This document shows, one piece after another, positions 23,839 through 36,000 of a stretch of DNA of 64,000 nucleotides. A model generated the notes under the pieces. The model was not told where the DNA came from. It did no database searches and worked only from the letters and a program-made list of their open reading frames with translations. The stretch lies in NCBI GenBank assembly GCA_035041965.1, contig JAPYMA010000118.1:1-64000 (forward strand), read 5' to 3'. The position numbers and the translations under genes are program-made. The first letter of the stretch is position 1, and every line of letters starts with the position of its first letter. This DNA comes from Anisakis pegreffii (taxonomy: Eukaryota; Nematoda; Chromadorea; Rhabditida; Anisakidae).

Positions 23839-24348
23839 TGTTCCTAAACGTCTTTCTCTGTTTCATTGGGTCGTATTTCAATCAAATCGATAACATAGCT
23901 AAAAAGCGAAAGATAATAAACCGTATCTTGCGCACCGTACTGATAGCATTCTTTTCATCATTTCCATTAGACTAAAGTGTTGCCCTCTGAGATCAGTCAG
24001 ATAATACATGATTACCTTTAACTTCCCAAGTTTTTATATCTCAACAGTAACTTTAATGATTGCGTATTGCTCTTGTGAGCGAAACGCTGAAAAACTCTGT
24101 CTTTTCTTTTAATTGGTTGGCTAAAATACATTCAAAAAATGACAATTATGCCTTGCGATAATATTTTCTTCTTCGGTTTTAAAAAGCAACGCAGTCATTT
24201 CAGAAGCAGTTCGAATCTTTGGAAATCAGTTGCAGAATGTTTTCATCTAAACTGACAAGAGTTTCAGTAGAACCTGACAAGAGCTTTAAACAAGCCTTGA
24301 TATAGTAGCGTGGCCAGAAAGGTGGGCATCTCTTACTCACCGGTAGGT
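23839..24348. other. Intergenic, 5' flank of the secreted-protein gene
   Basis: AT-rich flank. No promoter element was identified. Confidence 0.4.
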
Positions 24349-24457
24349 GAAAGGATAGCAAAGGGAAAGAGATAGGAAGAGGAAAAAAGGAGAAAAGGAG
24401 GGAAGGGAGAAGTAAGAGGGAAGTATAAATGAAAAGAGGAGGAAAAGAAACGGGAAG
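24349..24457. repeat. Polypurine tract
   Basis: About 109 bases are nearly all A and G on the plus strand (GGAAAAGAAACGGGAAG at the end). It is low-complexity sequence; the 87-codon minus-strand ORF through it is an artefact. Confidence 0.85.
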
Positions 24458-24485
24458 AATCATTTTATTGGTCTATAATCGCAAT

Positions 24486-24738
24486 CAGTGATGCACAAAT
24501 TCGCTAAACTTGACCCAGCCCTGGCTTCGGGTCCACAGTTCTGGACTTTAGACTCTGGTTTCAGCTCTGGATCTAACTTTTCAAAGTTTTGACTCCAGCT
24601 CCATATTTTCAAAATTTCGGCTCCGGTTCCAGACCCACTTCAAAAATCTTCCAAAGTTCGCCTTCGCCTATAGCTTCGGCTCTGCAGTTCCCAAAGCTAT
24701 GGCTTCGGCTACATCTTCAAATTAGCTTTGCTCCACTG
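24486..24738 (-). repeat. Degenerate GGAGC-rich minisatellite element with hAT-like ends
   Basis: It begins CAGTGATGCACAAATTCGC and runs through repeated CTCCAGCTCC / CGGCTCCGG / CTTCGGCT words alternating with TTTTCAAAATTT, ending at CTCCACTG. The same word pattern in the opposite orientation occurs at 53289-54333 and 58493-58703, and all start CAGTGAYGC. Flanking octamers (ATCGCAAT, TGCCTCTA) do not match, so the right boundary is uncertain. Confidence 0.5.
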
Positions 24739-26131
24739 TGCCTCTACCTCCGCAGCAATTCGCATCAGGAGAAAATTTATCATGTAAGCTCTGCGGGAAA
24801 GTTATTATGCATCTGAGGTCCACGTGCGAAGTGGGATTGGTTCAGATTCCGAACACTAAATCCGACCATTTTGCGTCCATCCTCTTGGAAAAAATTCTGG
24901 CTACGCCACCGCCTCAATGTGTCAATGTGAACAATAAAAGTGTTAGATTAAAATACCAGAAATTATAGCTGTTGCGTTGATCTCGCATAAAGTAGTACTA
25001 TTCGTTTATTCCAAACCAAAACGTCCTCACATCAAGTTCATTTCAAAGTCCATAGAAAAGTCAGAAAGGGGTTTTTTGAAGGCTATATACGCTTTTTGAT
25101 CACTTGATGGTCAATGTTCAGCTTAAGCCTGAGCCTAGACCTCATCCAATTTTGAGGTTAGACCTGAGCTTGAGTCTAAGTCTAATGTTTGTATTTAGAA
25201 GTCGACTGTTGAAAAGATGACGTAATCAAAAGTTATACCATATTTTCAAGATGGTAAAAACTGTTCTGACTTTGTCTTTCGTACACTACATGAATCCAAA
25301 AAACTGATGGCCACCAACTGCTCAACTATCAAGAGAAAATCTGAAGTGGAGGAGTTGAAATATTATTCTCAAGTCCAAGTTGGAGCTTAAACTTGGGGTG
25401 AACCGTCCAGTTCGCAATCTCAAGTCTCCTTCGAAACTTAACAGAGCTCGGATGGTCCAACCGGACGTTCGGACGATTGAGTTTCACAGGTTGCGTTAAA
25501 GTCATGAAAAGTTATCCTGAAGATCGTGAGAACACCTCAGTGAAGCAGTTGTAGGACGGCTTGCTAAATCCAGCTAAAGTATACTGTTGATCTCGTTTGG
25601 GCTGAAGATTCTGTCAGTAACTACGGAAACGACTGCAAGTATGTGCATTCCCAAGAACCGTGAATATTGCATTGTAAGGAAAGAATTCATTGTAACGATC
25701 AGTTATGAAATAAGGCCTGTTGTTATGATCGAATCATATCAACTACAAGTTTTGAAACGTTGAAAGATTGTACAGGTCGCAATGTTATGGAGTTTTGGCC
25801 CTAAACGAACACCATGTAATGCACTTCTTTACAGGGCTGCAGATGTGAGCTGCAGGATAAGTATTGTTATTGGAATGTGGTTGAAGAGAGGCGTAATAAC
25901 TGTGTTGTTGATTGCATTTAAGTGGTATTTGTTTTACTGTATAGTCATATATTTTTGATTTTGTATCTGTGCAACAAGAAACCGGGCACATTATCAAACG
26001 TTAAACTAATAATGAGGGAAGGTTATTTACTTCAAATTTTCTGATGTATTGCTCAATTTCAGTTGTTGTTATTTGGGTGCGAACGCTATAACAAAAATGA
26101 AAAGGTGCATGAGATTTTATGTGAGAAACTT
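24739..26131. other. Intergenic, low-complexity patch, no gene supported
   Basis: 25110-25190 contains repeated CCTGAGCCTAGACCT-like words similar to those at 27520-27680. Otherwise AT-rich with no gene. The ORF at 24738-24968 overlaps the minisatellite and is not trusted. Confidence 0.4.
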
Positions 26132-26799
26132 CTAGCGACCGCCAAATTGAGCAAAAATAGACGATATCTCAGCTCGTGTCAAGTCTGATTGAAATTGGTC
26201 GGCGTCTTCCCTATGGCTAAGCAAAATAGTCATTTCAGCGAATCTCGCTTCATTATCCTGCATTTCAATGATCCTGAGATTATACCTCTCAGGTAGGTCG
26301 GTTTGGAAAATGTATTTATACCAATAAAATGAAATGAAAACTATTGAACGATGGATAGTCTTTAATTTTCTCATTGGCAACAAGCAACGAAAGTGAATTA
26401 GTGGCTACCTAGCGAATAACTAAAATAGTTGATCAACAATTATATAATACGGTAGATAGATAATGCGAAGAAGTGAGGAGTTGAAACAGATCATGATACA
26501 GTCGTATTCTCACGAACACAATGTTCTAAAGGAAAATAAATCTGAATTCCAACAAGCCAAAGCTTATTGAAACTACAAAATGTAACAGTAGATTTGAAAT
26601 TCCTTATTCCGTTTATCACTAAATTGCCTGAATTTTGAGAAATACGTACTTTATACGAATAAATTAGGAAAGGTAAGATTTTGTTCGAAGAAAAATTTGG
26701 GCAAATATATGAATCATTGTTTGCAAATAGAACGACTTTTGCAGTAGTTAGTATGGGCAAGAGAACGATTAAAAGTAATACCAACGAACACCATAACAT
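26132..26799 (-). CDS. Possible second small secreted protein
   Basis: Exon 26799-26650 encodes a strong signal peptide (MLWCSLVLLLIVLLPILTTA) and about 30 more residues, ending at a GTACGT donor. An exon at 26257-26132 (acceptor AAATGCAG, same phase) adds DNEARFAEMTILLSHREDAD and ends AEISSIFAQFGGR, stop. The joined product is about 91 residues with one cysteine in the mature part. A more upstream acceptor (CTCAG) with an alternative donor would also keep frame. The C-terminal Gly-Gly-Arg could be an amidation signal, but the family is not recognised. The two exons are linked only by phase and spacing. Confidence 0.35.
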
Positions 26800-27360
26800 C
26801 AGTTTTAAATGGCACTGATGTTTATATGGCTTTGTTGATATATGTGTTGTGGCTTACCAAAAATCTGAGCGATCACCTCCGGTATTATTGGAGCATTTAG
26901 CGAAGCATTCGACGGTAATTATGTAGCACAAAGTGGCGTTATTTGAACGATAATGTCAAATGTTGACTATCAACATGATTGATTTGAAATGCTGATTGAC
27001 ACGTTTCATTGCTATTCTACCTTTTTATTACTGACCATTTCCGCATAATTTTTTGTCATGCCGACAATCCAACTGTATAATTGTCACTATTTACTGTCAC
27101 ATTCTTCATTTCATACATCTCTAAAAATACGCACTTTTGTTTTTCTATATCTTATAAGCATGACATCACCAGGATTTACATGAATAATGATGCCAGAAAC
27201 GTTTAATAGCAATACCTGGTAATATTTTACATTTTGCCTTCAGTTCACATTCTTCCTTTGATTGATCTCTCAACTTCAGCACCTCACATTTTATGAATGC
27301 AGTCACTAAACTGACAGCTTTAAGCGACAGTTTTGATCGCACAATCTTATGAAATGTTAC
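26800..27360. other. Intergenic, no gene supported
   Basis: AT-rich; a 73-codon minus ORF at 27166-27387 runs into the repeat that follows and has no support. Confidence 0.4.
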
Positions 27361-27965
27361 AAATTCGCCTATCGACATTTCGCCCAATGACTATTTCGCC
27401 TAATGACATTTCCTCTAATGAACATGTCGCCTAATGGGCAGATCGCCTAACGGATGTCTCAGAAAGAGAACTCCGTTCCACGTTTACCCACAGCTTTACC
27501 AGAGGGTCGGCCGCGGCTTAGATACAAACCTCAGCCTAGGCCCAGCCATTAATCTCAGCCTAAGCCTAAGCATCAACCTCACCCTAGCCCAAAGCATACC
27601 TCAGTCTACACCCAGTTATCAACCTTAGCCCAGCCTAGGCATCAACCTCAGCCTATGCCTAAGCAGCAACCTCACAAGGAAGACCAAAAACTTTCGAGAC
27701 GAGTTGTATGTAATCTAAAGCCAAGAAAACCATATACTATAATCCATACTCAACAAAGTCAAGAAAATCAGCAGGTTTTAGTGTACAAACACTCTATAAG
27801 CAGATTATGAGATGATAGGGTCGATTCGGACAACTTTTGAATTTTATATGAAGTGCGCATTAGGCTAATAATCTCGGACGCGCATTAGGCGAAGTATCCA
27901 TTAAGAGAAAAATTCATTTGGGAAAAAATCCATTAAGCGAAATAACAGTAGGCGAAATAACCGGA
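27361..27965. repeat. Foldback-like element with arrays of CGCCTAATG words in opposite orientation
   Basis: 27361-27455 holds about six direct copies of a 15-17 bp word (ATTTCGCCTAATGAC and variants). 27855-27965 holds about six copies of its reverse complement (GCATTAGGCGAAGTATCC and variants). The middle, 27515-27680, is a degenerate tandem repeat of about 24 bp built on AACCTCAGCCTAAGCC; its GCCTAA words are the complement of the nematode telomere unit TTAGGC, although the array is too degenerate to be telomeric. No target duplication was found. Confidence 0.7.
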
Positions 27966-30450
27966 CGCGGTCAGTCTTGCTGGAATTCTTGGGTTCGGTT
28001 CTTTTGACACTTTTAAATAGTATCTGGTTTTTCGAGATGCACTTCTGACAGCCATATTTGTATTTGTTTTGTATATGTTGATGAAGAAACTAGAAAAAAG
28101 TTTCTTATGGAAGTGTTTCACGTAACACGCGATGAACACACCTTTTATAACGGCTATTCTTTGTTATAAGCTTGAGTAAAAGTAGATCCTTAGAAAACCA
28201 AAGCAATCGAATTGTGGAAGCAAAAACTATTTTCATATATGTGATATTCTATTTTCGATTTAACACTCAATCTTATGAGAAGAGTCATGCTGATTATACA
28301 ATTATTAGCAACAACTCTACTCGCAATTTCACAAAACTTCAACAGGGTATTCGCTGCAGGGAAGATTTCTTGCACTGCATCTGCCAAACATTCATCACCA
28401 CTTGAAGTTGTTTATTCTATAGCATCATAATCAACGAAATTGCGTCTGTTCTTATCATGATTCCAAAAAACAGTTTGATTAAAAATACAGCGAAACTCGC
28501 TGTATTTTAACTCAAATTTCTTGACGTGATAAATATTTATGAACAATTAGCAATGTTGGAATTTATCGCAGAACATTAACATATCTTGCGAAATTTATAC
28601 AATTAATAAAACAGATGATATGTTTTGATATAAGAGCACTCACTCACACTCTTCATTTGGTCTCCTTATTAATGACAACTACACGTTGTACTTACTGCAT
28701 ATCATTTCGCCCTTTTTCTGTCACTAAGTGACATTTAGTGACAATTCTTGTTGCTCACAAACAACGGCTGAAATATACTTGTTTACAACGTTCGTTCAAT
28801 CCTAGATCGAGTTTTCTTTTAGCTCGGAGTTTTTATTGGTGCGAAAATTCGATGAGGAAGGTTAATCTTACTCTCAACAAAAAAAAATTCAAATTATATC
28901 TCAACAAAATTCAGAAACAATTTCCACCACTGAAACGAAGCCAAATCAACATACTTGAAGTACTTATGTAAATTTACATATACTAATTTTTTCATATGAT
29001 TTTTGCGAATAAATGATTTGTCTTGAGCCAAGAATTATTGAAAGTTACTTTGGCTGAAGCAAAATACGACAATAATACTCTCCATACTTACTAATGATAA
29101 CATTCTCAAGAATGTATTTTCAATTCGAATGATAAGAACTTCAGGGTAAGGAAGATGTATTTAGATTGGTATATGCAATGTCTTACACAGAAACAATTCT
29201 TGAGAGAGAGAGAGAGAAGCACTGGATTTCAATGGATAAGACACTGATGAAAAGAAGCGTAAAAATGTGATGTGAAGATTTCTCAGTGATAGTTGTTTTG
29301 GATTTGATGAAGAGGACTGATTCTGAAATTGGTACCCCCCTCACTGATTTTATGCATTATTCCATTGCAAAAATCGCAATGTGATTGTAATAAATGTAAA
29401 TCTATTGAATGTATATTATTTTATAAAACCGGAAACTGTTGTTAAGTAGCACTCATTGACAGAAAAAAATATGGCGTATCGAAATGGCAATGCCGATGTG
29501 ACGCGTGCTGAAAGGACGTCCGTTTGATTCGTACATCTCGGGAATGCCGATCGCTGAGTGGCGCGGTCCTCTGTCATATCTCAGATGGACGTACAATTTC
29601 AAACTGTTGTAACCTCGTTTGCATAATTGGAACAATAATATTTTTTGGGAGTCATACGTCTTTGAGCACAGGTAAGCGAGCATATAATGATATTCCGAAC
29701 TTTGAAAAAAGAAACAGAACGAGATTGAACATATGATGAAGAGTTAGCATACGGAAACTGAAGCGGAATTATACAGAGATCGAAGTAGAGTATGTAAACG
29801 GCACTTCTTGACGAGCGATGTGACGCTTCTCTCAAATATTATCACCAAAGTACTGTGTATCATAAAACGTTCATATTTTTTGTAGATTGTTCCATAAAAC
29901 AAAACAGTCATATTTTGTTGCCAACTAATTCGTCAGCTTCAAAAATCAATTTGTGTGTTAGTTGTTCTGAAAATGACTGAAAATAGAGTGGAGTAGAAGC
30001 TTTTCGTATCGCTTTTGCATTGACGTAAAGCGCAAAAAGAAACACCGTTGAAACAGTTGATAGGAATAATCAACAATAATTATGAAAGACACAATCACTC
30101 AAAGCGTAAACATTATCCAAACAGTCACTTTCAGAGCAAAATAATCAAAAGGCTGTGCGTTGATCGTCAAAAATGTTTGAGTGGAACAAATAAGAAATAT
30201 GTATTAAAAGCATTTTTACGAGCATTTTACACTGATTTTCATCGTCAGGCAATTTCACAATTTTTGTAGTAAACTTTCATGATAACACCATCATGTATTC
30301 ATTCATCTCTTAGCGAATGCAGTATGAAAAAATGTGCATTGTAATGAACAACCAATTTGTAGATGTAATACATTCGTATGAATATCTTACTGAATGATCG
30401 GTGTTCATAATTCATCTTAGATGACATCTGTAATTTTGGCTGTTTAACAG
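27966..30450. other. Intergenic, weak coding hints only
   Basis: AT-rich with a short (GA)n run at 29202-29217. The stretch 29470-29671 is GC-richer, partly open on both strands and ends at an excellent donor (CACAG then GTAAGC), so it may hold a plus-strand exon, but no frame connects cleanly to the exon at 30451. Confidence 0.35.
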
Positions 30451-30793
30451 GTGTGCGGAACAGAATGATTATGTTAACGATGAGTTTGGTGTTCGTCTTA
30501 CTCGAAGCCTTGCGGTAGTTAGTACTCTTATGACGTTTCTCAGACGACGTCTTGCACCTAAAGCACTGTCTCTGGCAGCAATTGTCGTCGCATCCGCCAT
30601 ACTTCTCATTGGAGTTACTCGAGAAGATATTGCAGCACAATGCAACTCATCCGACGTCTCTTCATCATTACGTTCTCTTTTCCCTGCAATAAGTATTGAT
30701 GGATCTGCTAACAGTCGATTGATGTTGAAAGCGAATTACGAAAATAAACAGCAAAATGAAGAATACGATGATCCAGTCACTATAAAAACATAA
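30451..30793 (+). CDS. Candidate terminal exon of a membrane protein
   Basis: An acceptor (TGTTTAACAG) opens a 114-codon frame entered in phase 2. It reads CAEQNDYVNDEFGVRLTRSL, then a basic stretch (FLRRRLAPKA) directly before a hydrophobic segment (LSLAAIVVASAILLIGV, one possible membrane helix), then a Ser-rich and acidic tail ending DDPVTIKT, stop. No family is recognised and no upstream exon could be joined with confidence. A minus-strand ORF (30299-30640) covers the same DNA but is rich in rare combinations and lacks splice sites. The call rests on open length, local composition and topology only. Confidence 0.35.
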
Positions 30794-32578
30794 TCATTTA
30801 AGACTTGATTTTCTAGAATCCCATAACAAAAAATCACAAGATATTCTAGGCTTGTTTTTGTAGAATGAGTTCTTCTACAGTGCTTAGAAAGCAATACGAT
30901 GAGAACGAATCCAAAATTCTATATATCTTTGTGGAAAGTTGGTGTCAATTTTCCACTCCGGTGTCATATTTATTGATGAATTATTTAAGATTACGCGCAC
31001 TAAAATCACTAATGTTAACGAAATTCCTTAAAATCGCTTGGTAATTTTTGACATACTTGGCGAATTTTCGGTTATCATTTAATTAACTATGCACTTTCAA
31101 GTGATGCGCGATTTATCGGGTGGTACTGCAAATCGTTTGGGGATTCTGCCTCAAACATAAATTAATAAATTCATTGAATGAACCAAAGTACAAATCAAAT
31201 TCAGCGACAGACTGAAAAAACAACACTTAGCTGAGCCACCAAGAAGAATGCATCACATGTTAAATGGGAGTCGTAGTTTTGCACTGATTGCCCATCTAAA
31301 TAGGGATATGAACGATTGATAACATGCTGCACTCAAATTTTTGAGGCATAATGGCCCTGATCCCAATCTGATTTTAACAAGTTGCGGAAAGCTAGGTGAG
31401 CAAGGTAAGGTAAAGGGTCCGTTTCGAGTGCCATTCGATGATCCAAATGGTAACAAGGCAAGCAATGAATAATTTTTTGCTTACTTATATATTGACAGTT
31501 TGTAACCATTTCATGTGATATTCACCAGTCCATATCAACTGATAATTAAAAAACCAGTGAGCTAGATCAAAATTTGCAATCATTTCAAGGGTTTTTCACT
31601 GATTGTGAGAAAGAATCGTTGGAAAGTATTCACATTTTTAGATAGATGCAGACCGTTGCACACTCCTTTATTAAACCATCATTAAGTTATTTATTTATTT
31701 ACTCGTACTATAAGCATAGAGAGCGTAGAAGGGGACGGAATCGTCCATGGTGGCGAAAATACTACCCAATGGTAGTTGGGTAATAATCCGCCTAAGTTAC
31801 GGAACTTTTTACTGTTAATACTCCATAATGTTCTCAACAGTACTTGATTTTCTTTATGGTTCACTTTTGTTGTAATCAATGAGCCAAGCATAACAGGGAT
31901 CGGTGATAGAAATTACATATGGTGACTGATTTTAAGCATTAATTATTGCTTCACATTTCAAGAAAATATTCCCAGTATGCTCCCCGATCGTGCTTACATA
32001 CAGTTCAACTTTGCTCATGTTTTCACATGTTTTTCAAGATCTTAACCCCTCATGGAGAGATCACTCACGAGTCCACATTCGGCATACATTAATCAGAGGC
32101 CAAGTCGTTCTCGAACACTGTCTATCAATTTCAAAACCACGGCAACGCGGTTCTTTTTTACATTTGATCTAAAACTGTTGAGCATTCATTTTTGAGTGAC
32201 CTTATTCATATCCATTCAACTGTTCAATATTGTCATCAGATATCCCAACATCTCATCGATGCTAACATCGTGGTCGTTTACAATTGAACTTGTGCCTTTT
32301 TGACGGCTCCCTCATTGACTGCCATTTTTCATCACCAACATCCCGATCATCGCATCATCTTTTCTTACGTTTCAATTTTGCTATTTAGAGGCATTTGATA
32401 GAGCACAGCCCTAACATTCTTCAATTGATCATTAATAAATTTCACTCATTTCTACCGTCTTCAAAACCGAACAACTGATGACCATTTGGCACTGAATTTC
32501 AACCATTTTTCCACAACATTCAAATTAGTTTTGACAACAGAAATACTGAAGAAAGTTCAGAAGGCGATTCACATAGTC
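30794..32578. other. Intergenic, no gene supported
   Basis: AT-rich. A short plus-strand frame at about 31328-31472 (LRHNGPDPNLILTSCGKL and on) looks protein-like but has only about 48 codons and no splice context. Nothing else is recognised. Confidence 0.4.
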
Positions 32579-32917
32579 TAGTGGTTCTCACACTTTCTCC
32601 CCTGGCTAGGAATTTGATGGTATCAGAGGAAACAGAAGGCTTGCAAATCAAAATTAATTGAGTTTTTTTCGTGAATCTTCCATTAATGTCCAATAATGCC
32701 TTCAAAATGCTTATTTGATTTTAAAGATTGATTCTTTTGATACCAGTGAGGAATTCTTTGCAACAAGTTTCTTGATCACCGGATCAATCTCCTGATTTGC
32801 CGCTAAGATGTGATAAATTGCTGGGGAGAGTTGAGGAACTGCGCTAATACATTGTTGTGGGTGAAATGGCAGCCTCTCATACGGCCAAAGAGAGACACGG
32901 GAGCATAAGAATCACAG
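32579..32917. mobile_element. hAT-type non-autonomous element, family with 45831 and 50326
   Basis: It starts TAGTGGTTCTCACAC and ends AAGAATCACAG, with flanks ACATAGTC and ACATAAAA (5 of 8). Internal words such as TGATTTGCCGCTAAGATG match TCTGATTTGTCGCTATGAAG and CTAATTTGTCGCTAGGATG in the elements at 45831 and 50326. It lies about 130 bp downstream of the RhoGAP stop and explains the ORF at 32520-32705. Confidence 0.5.
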
Positions 32918-33045
32918 ACATAAAAGTTGGTATTGTTTACTAGTCACATGCCAAGGTAATATTTGAGCATCTTATCAGTACTGCTAACAAGTATGCTCGT
33001 CGCAAAATTTTTTCACTGACTCGTTACAGTTACACTTGAAACCTA

Positions 33046-36000
33046 TCATGCATAATTAAAATCACAATTTACACAGTCTTCTGCGAATAAATCAACTTAA
33101 TTTTGAAGTGACCAAATTAAGCGTAAAGAATCAACAAGTACGAGAGTGATAAAGGAAAAGTCTCTTCAACTTACCATTGCCCGATTGATCGTCCTCCTTG
33201 GATCGACGCCTAAGCTGATTTTCTACTGAAGGATTGTTGCGATTCTGTGCCATCGTAAAATCTTCTTCCGGCATCGTTGCACAAGCGTTTGGTGATGGTT
33301 GTAATCCGACCTCACTTCTCAAACAAAAAGCTGAGGTTATTGTATGGATAAGGCACTATTACAGTTATTGCGAAATCAAATGAAAAAGAATTCGTGAATT
33401 TCTTCCAAAAAACGACGGTATTGCGCAATATCATATCACGTCACTGTCAAAACGGATCAATCTTGCATCCAATATGAGTATAAGAATATGCACTGAAACT
33501 TTTTTGAGAAGTACGAGGAGGGAATTAAAATCTTAGAGAGAAAATTGAAACATTGGAAGTGTAGAGCGACGTGAATTAATCTGAAAAGCAATCACGGCTC
33601 GGTCGTCAAATGGAGCATAATGAATTAATGGTGCAGACGTACTGTTCACATCTTGATAAGTGATTCAGAATCCTATCTAGCCCATCCGGATCTGTTTCAC
33701 GTAATTTTTTGAATATTCTGCTTTGAGTATCAGCCGTTATCTGCAATTCATTCCTTCATCACATTTTCATTCGATATCCGTAAGCACAACATACGGCTAG
33801 GCCATGCATACCATTATCATTTTATTTCAGAGGACTATTCTTACAAATATATGCTTCGAAATTGTTCGGTTGAGAATATTTTGATAAGATTCATTACTCG
33901 AAACTATTACAGGCTTTGAAAATACTTCCTTTCGCGTCCAGTCGGCTAGTACAATGATAGTTTTCTCAATGATGAAACCGATATCAAAAGCAATGTGCCA
34001 ATAATAATTTATTTACGGTGAATATGCTATCAACATATTCGATCATTGTTTCAACCACTGTCACTTGCGCATCGTTATCCGTTAATGTTGTATGCGGTTT
34101 CGCATGATCAGAACGTAGAATTGATGGCGCAAAAATAGTCGCTAAGTTTCGCGCATCCATTTTATTACCAACTTGCACCTATAAATAAGACGTTTAGAGC
34201 TACTGAGTGAATGTTCAATCGTTTTTTAGCAGACCTCAGACTGAAATATCCATGCTCATAGGATACTTTCACAACATGCAAACTAAAATGGTTAGCTCAT
34301 CAAAGCCCCAGTGTTGGCATTCTATGAGATGCGCTGGAGACATTCGATGCATTCGCCAGAGTTTCACCCTCATGTGCCTGAGTTTGAGCCTAAGCCTAAT
34401 CCAGGAGAATAAGGATAATAGTATAGCGAGTGCGTCGCTGTATCGGGTGCATTTTGAAGAATGCCCTGGTCACTGAACGCTCGTTGACATAACACAACTA
34501 TGTGATGTTCCTCGGTTGAAAGTCAGTTTTTTTCTGCGACAATGATTCTGGTCGATGTTACAGTAGAAATATTGATATGATAAACAAACGATTGCATCGT
34601 ACCACTTCACCACAGTCATTCAGCTGATCATTCGCGTTTGCAGCAACATCGTGAAGAAAGTTTAGTAGAACAAATAATGTATCGATGTTTGGTTGCGGTA
34701 GTAATGCGATTAACATTTTTATGCACTCAATACGTTCTTCGACGCTTGTTTCTTAAAAGAACATTCAATAAAAGTTGATAATAATGTACACGAATGTTCA
34801 TTGACTCAGTCGCAATCTTCCAAGAAATAGTAAGAAAGACGAAGGAAAAATATAATCCTTAAAGGCTGATCCTAGTTGAATGAACGCATAATTGTTAATG
34901 TTATATAATACGCGTACAATGCATGAATTAGTTACTTTAAAAACAAATTGTTGTCGTTGCTTGAGTTTTATGAGCAACACGACCGGTACAAAACAAAAGG
35001 TGTCAAAAATACTTATGAAAGGAGAAAACAAAATTACTTGCAGCTGTTATGTATGCGTGATAATGGTCCTTGGATAACAGTGGCTCGGGTAGGTCCCTGA
35101 AGTATTCTTTGAGTAAAGTGGCAACATCATGTGGAGTGACCATTTCCAGCAGAGGAAGATTTTGTGAGCTCGATTTTTCTAGAGCACTGCGAAGGTGCCG
35201 ACAGCGTTTAGCTGAACCGGCAACACGAAAAAGACCCACTGCATTCATTCCTGAATTGAGTTTAGTTGCTCACTTGACACCAATAAAGTTAAGCATTCAA
35301 ACCGTTTGGTGTTAGCAATTAGAGATGCAGTGTGAATGCCAAAGATGATTTCAGTTGAAGCTGAAATGGCTGAACATTTGCGAGGAATTCCAAAAATTTT
35401 TTAATGGAATCATTAATCGCCCGTCAACGATCACGCAAACATCTCAGAAGATCCCATTTGCTATTCAAGACATGCAACATTCCTGCTTGAATTTTTCAGC
35501 AATACATTCATTTTCACAACCATCATTGGTTACATCTCGAACAATTGTCATGCTATAGTAAAATTAGTACTCTATAATAAACTAGTGTTATGTAGCAGGA
35601 TACATTACTAATTATTAAAATCTATAGAAAGAAGATTAATACTCGTGAAGAGGTGCTAATAAAAGCAGTATGTAATATCATATAAGAATTGACCATTATT
35701 GTGGAGATATTCAGTGCAGTCGGCAACGATGCGTGGTACATGAAGTGAATGAGCATCAGAAGATTCTTCACGACACAACGAACGATCAATTGAAGACGAT
35801 GCACTTGAGACTGATGTGAGGTATTTTCTGGCATATCGCTGTTGCTGAATATCGATTGTTATAAGTTATCAGTGAAGTCAGCTTCTGATACATTGCCACT
35901 TGACACGCTAAGTCAGGGTTTCTCAACCGGGGTGCGAGATAAGGTTTTATTTTTTATGCACTGAAGTAAGCGAGGATTGGGCTCAAGGTATATATGTGTG

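Noticed and set aside
24738..24968. Frame with a CXXC motif (SCKLCGK) considered as a zinc-finger relic
   Set aside because: Only one Cys pair is present, with no His pair at the right distance, and the frame begins inside the minisatellite.
27515..27680. Interstitial telomere
   Set aside because: GCCTAA words are present, but the repeat unit is about 24 bp and degenerate, not a run of six-base telomere units.
32520..32705. Minus-strand frame considered as a RhoGAP terminal exon
   Set aside because: No acceptor gives the required phase, and most of it lies inside the hAT-type element at 32579-32917.
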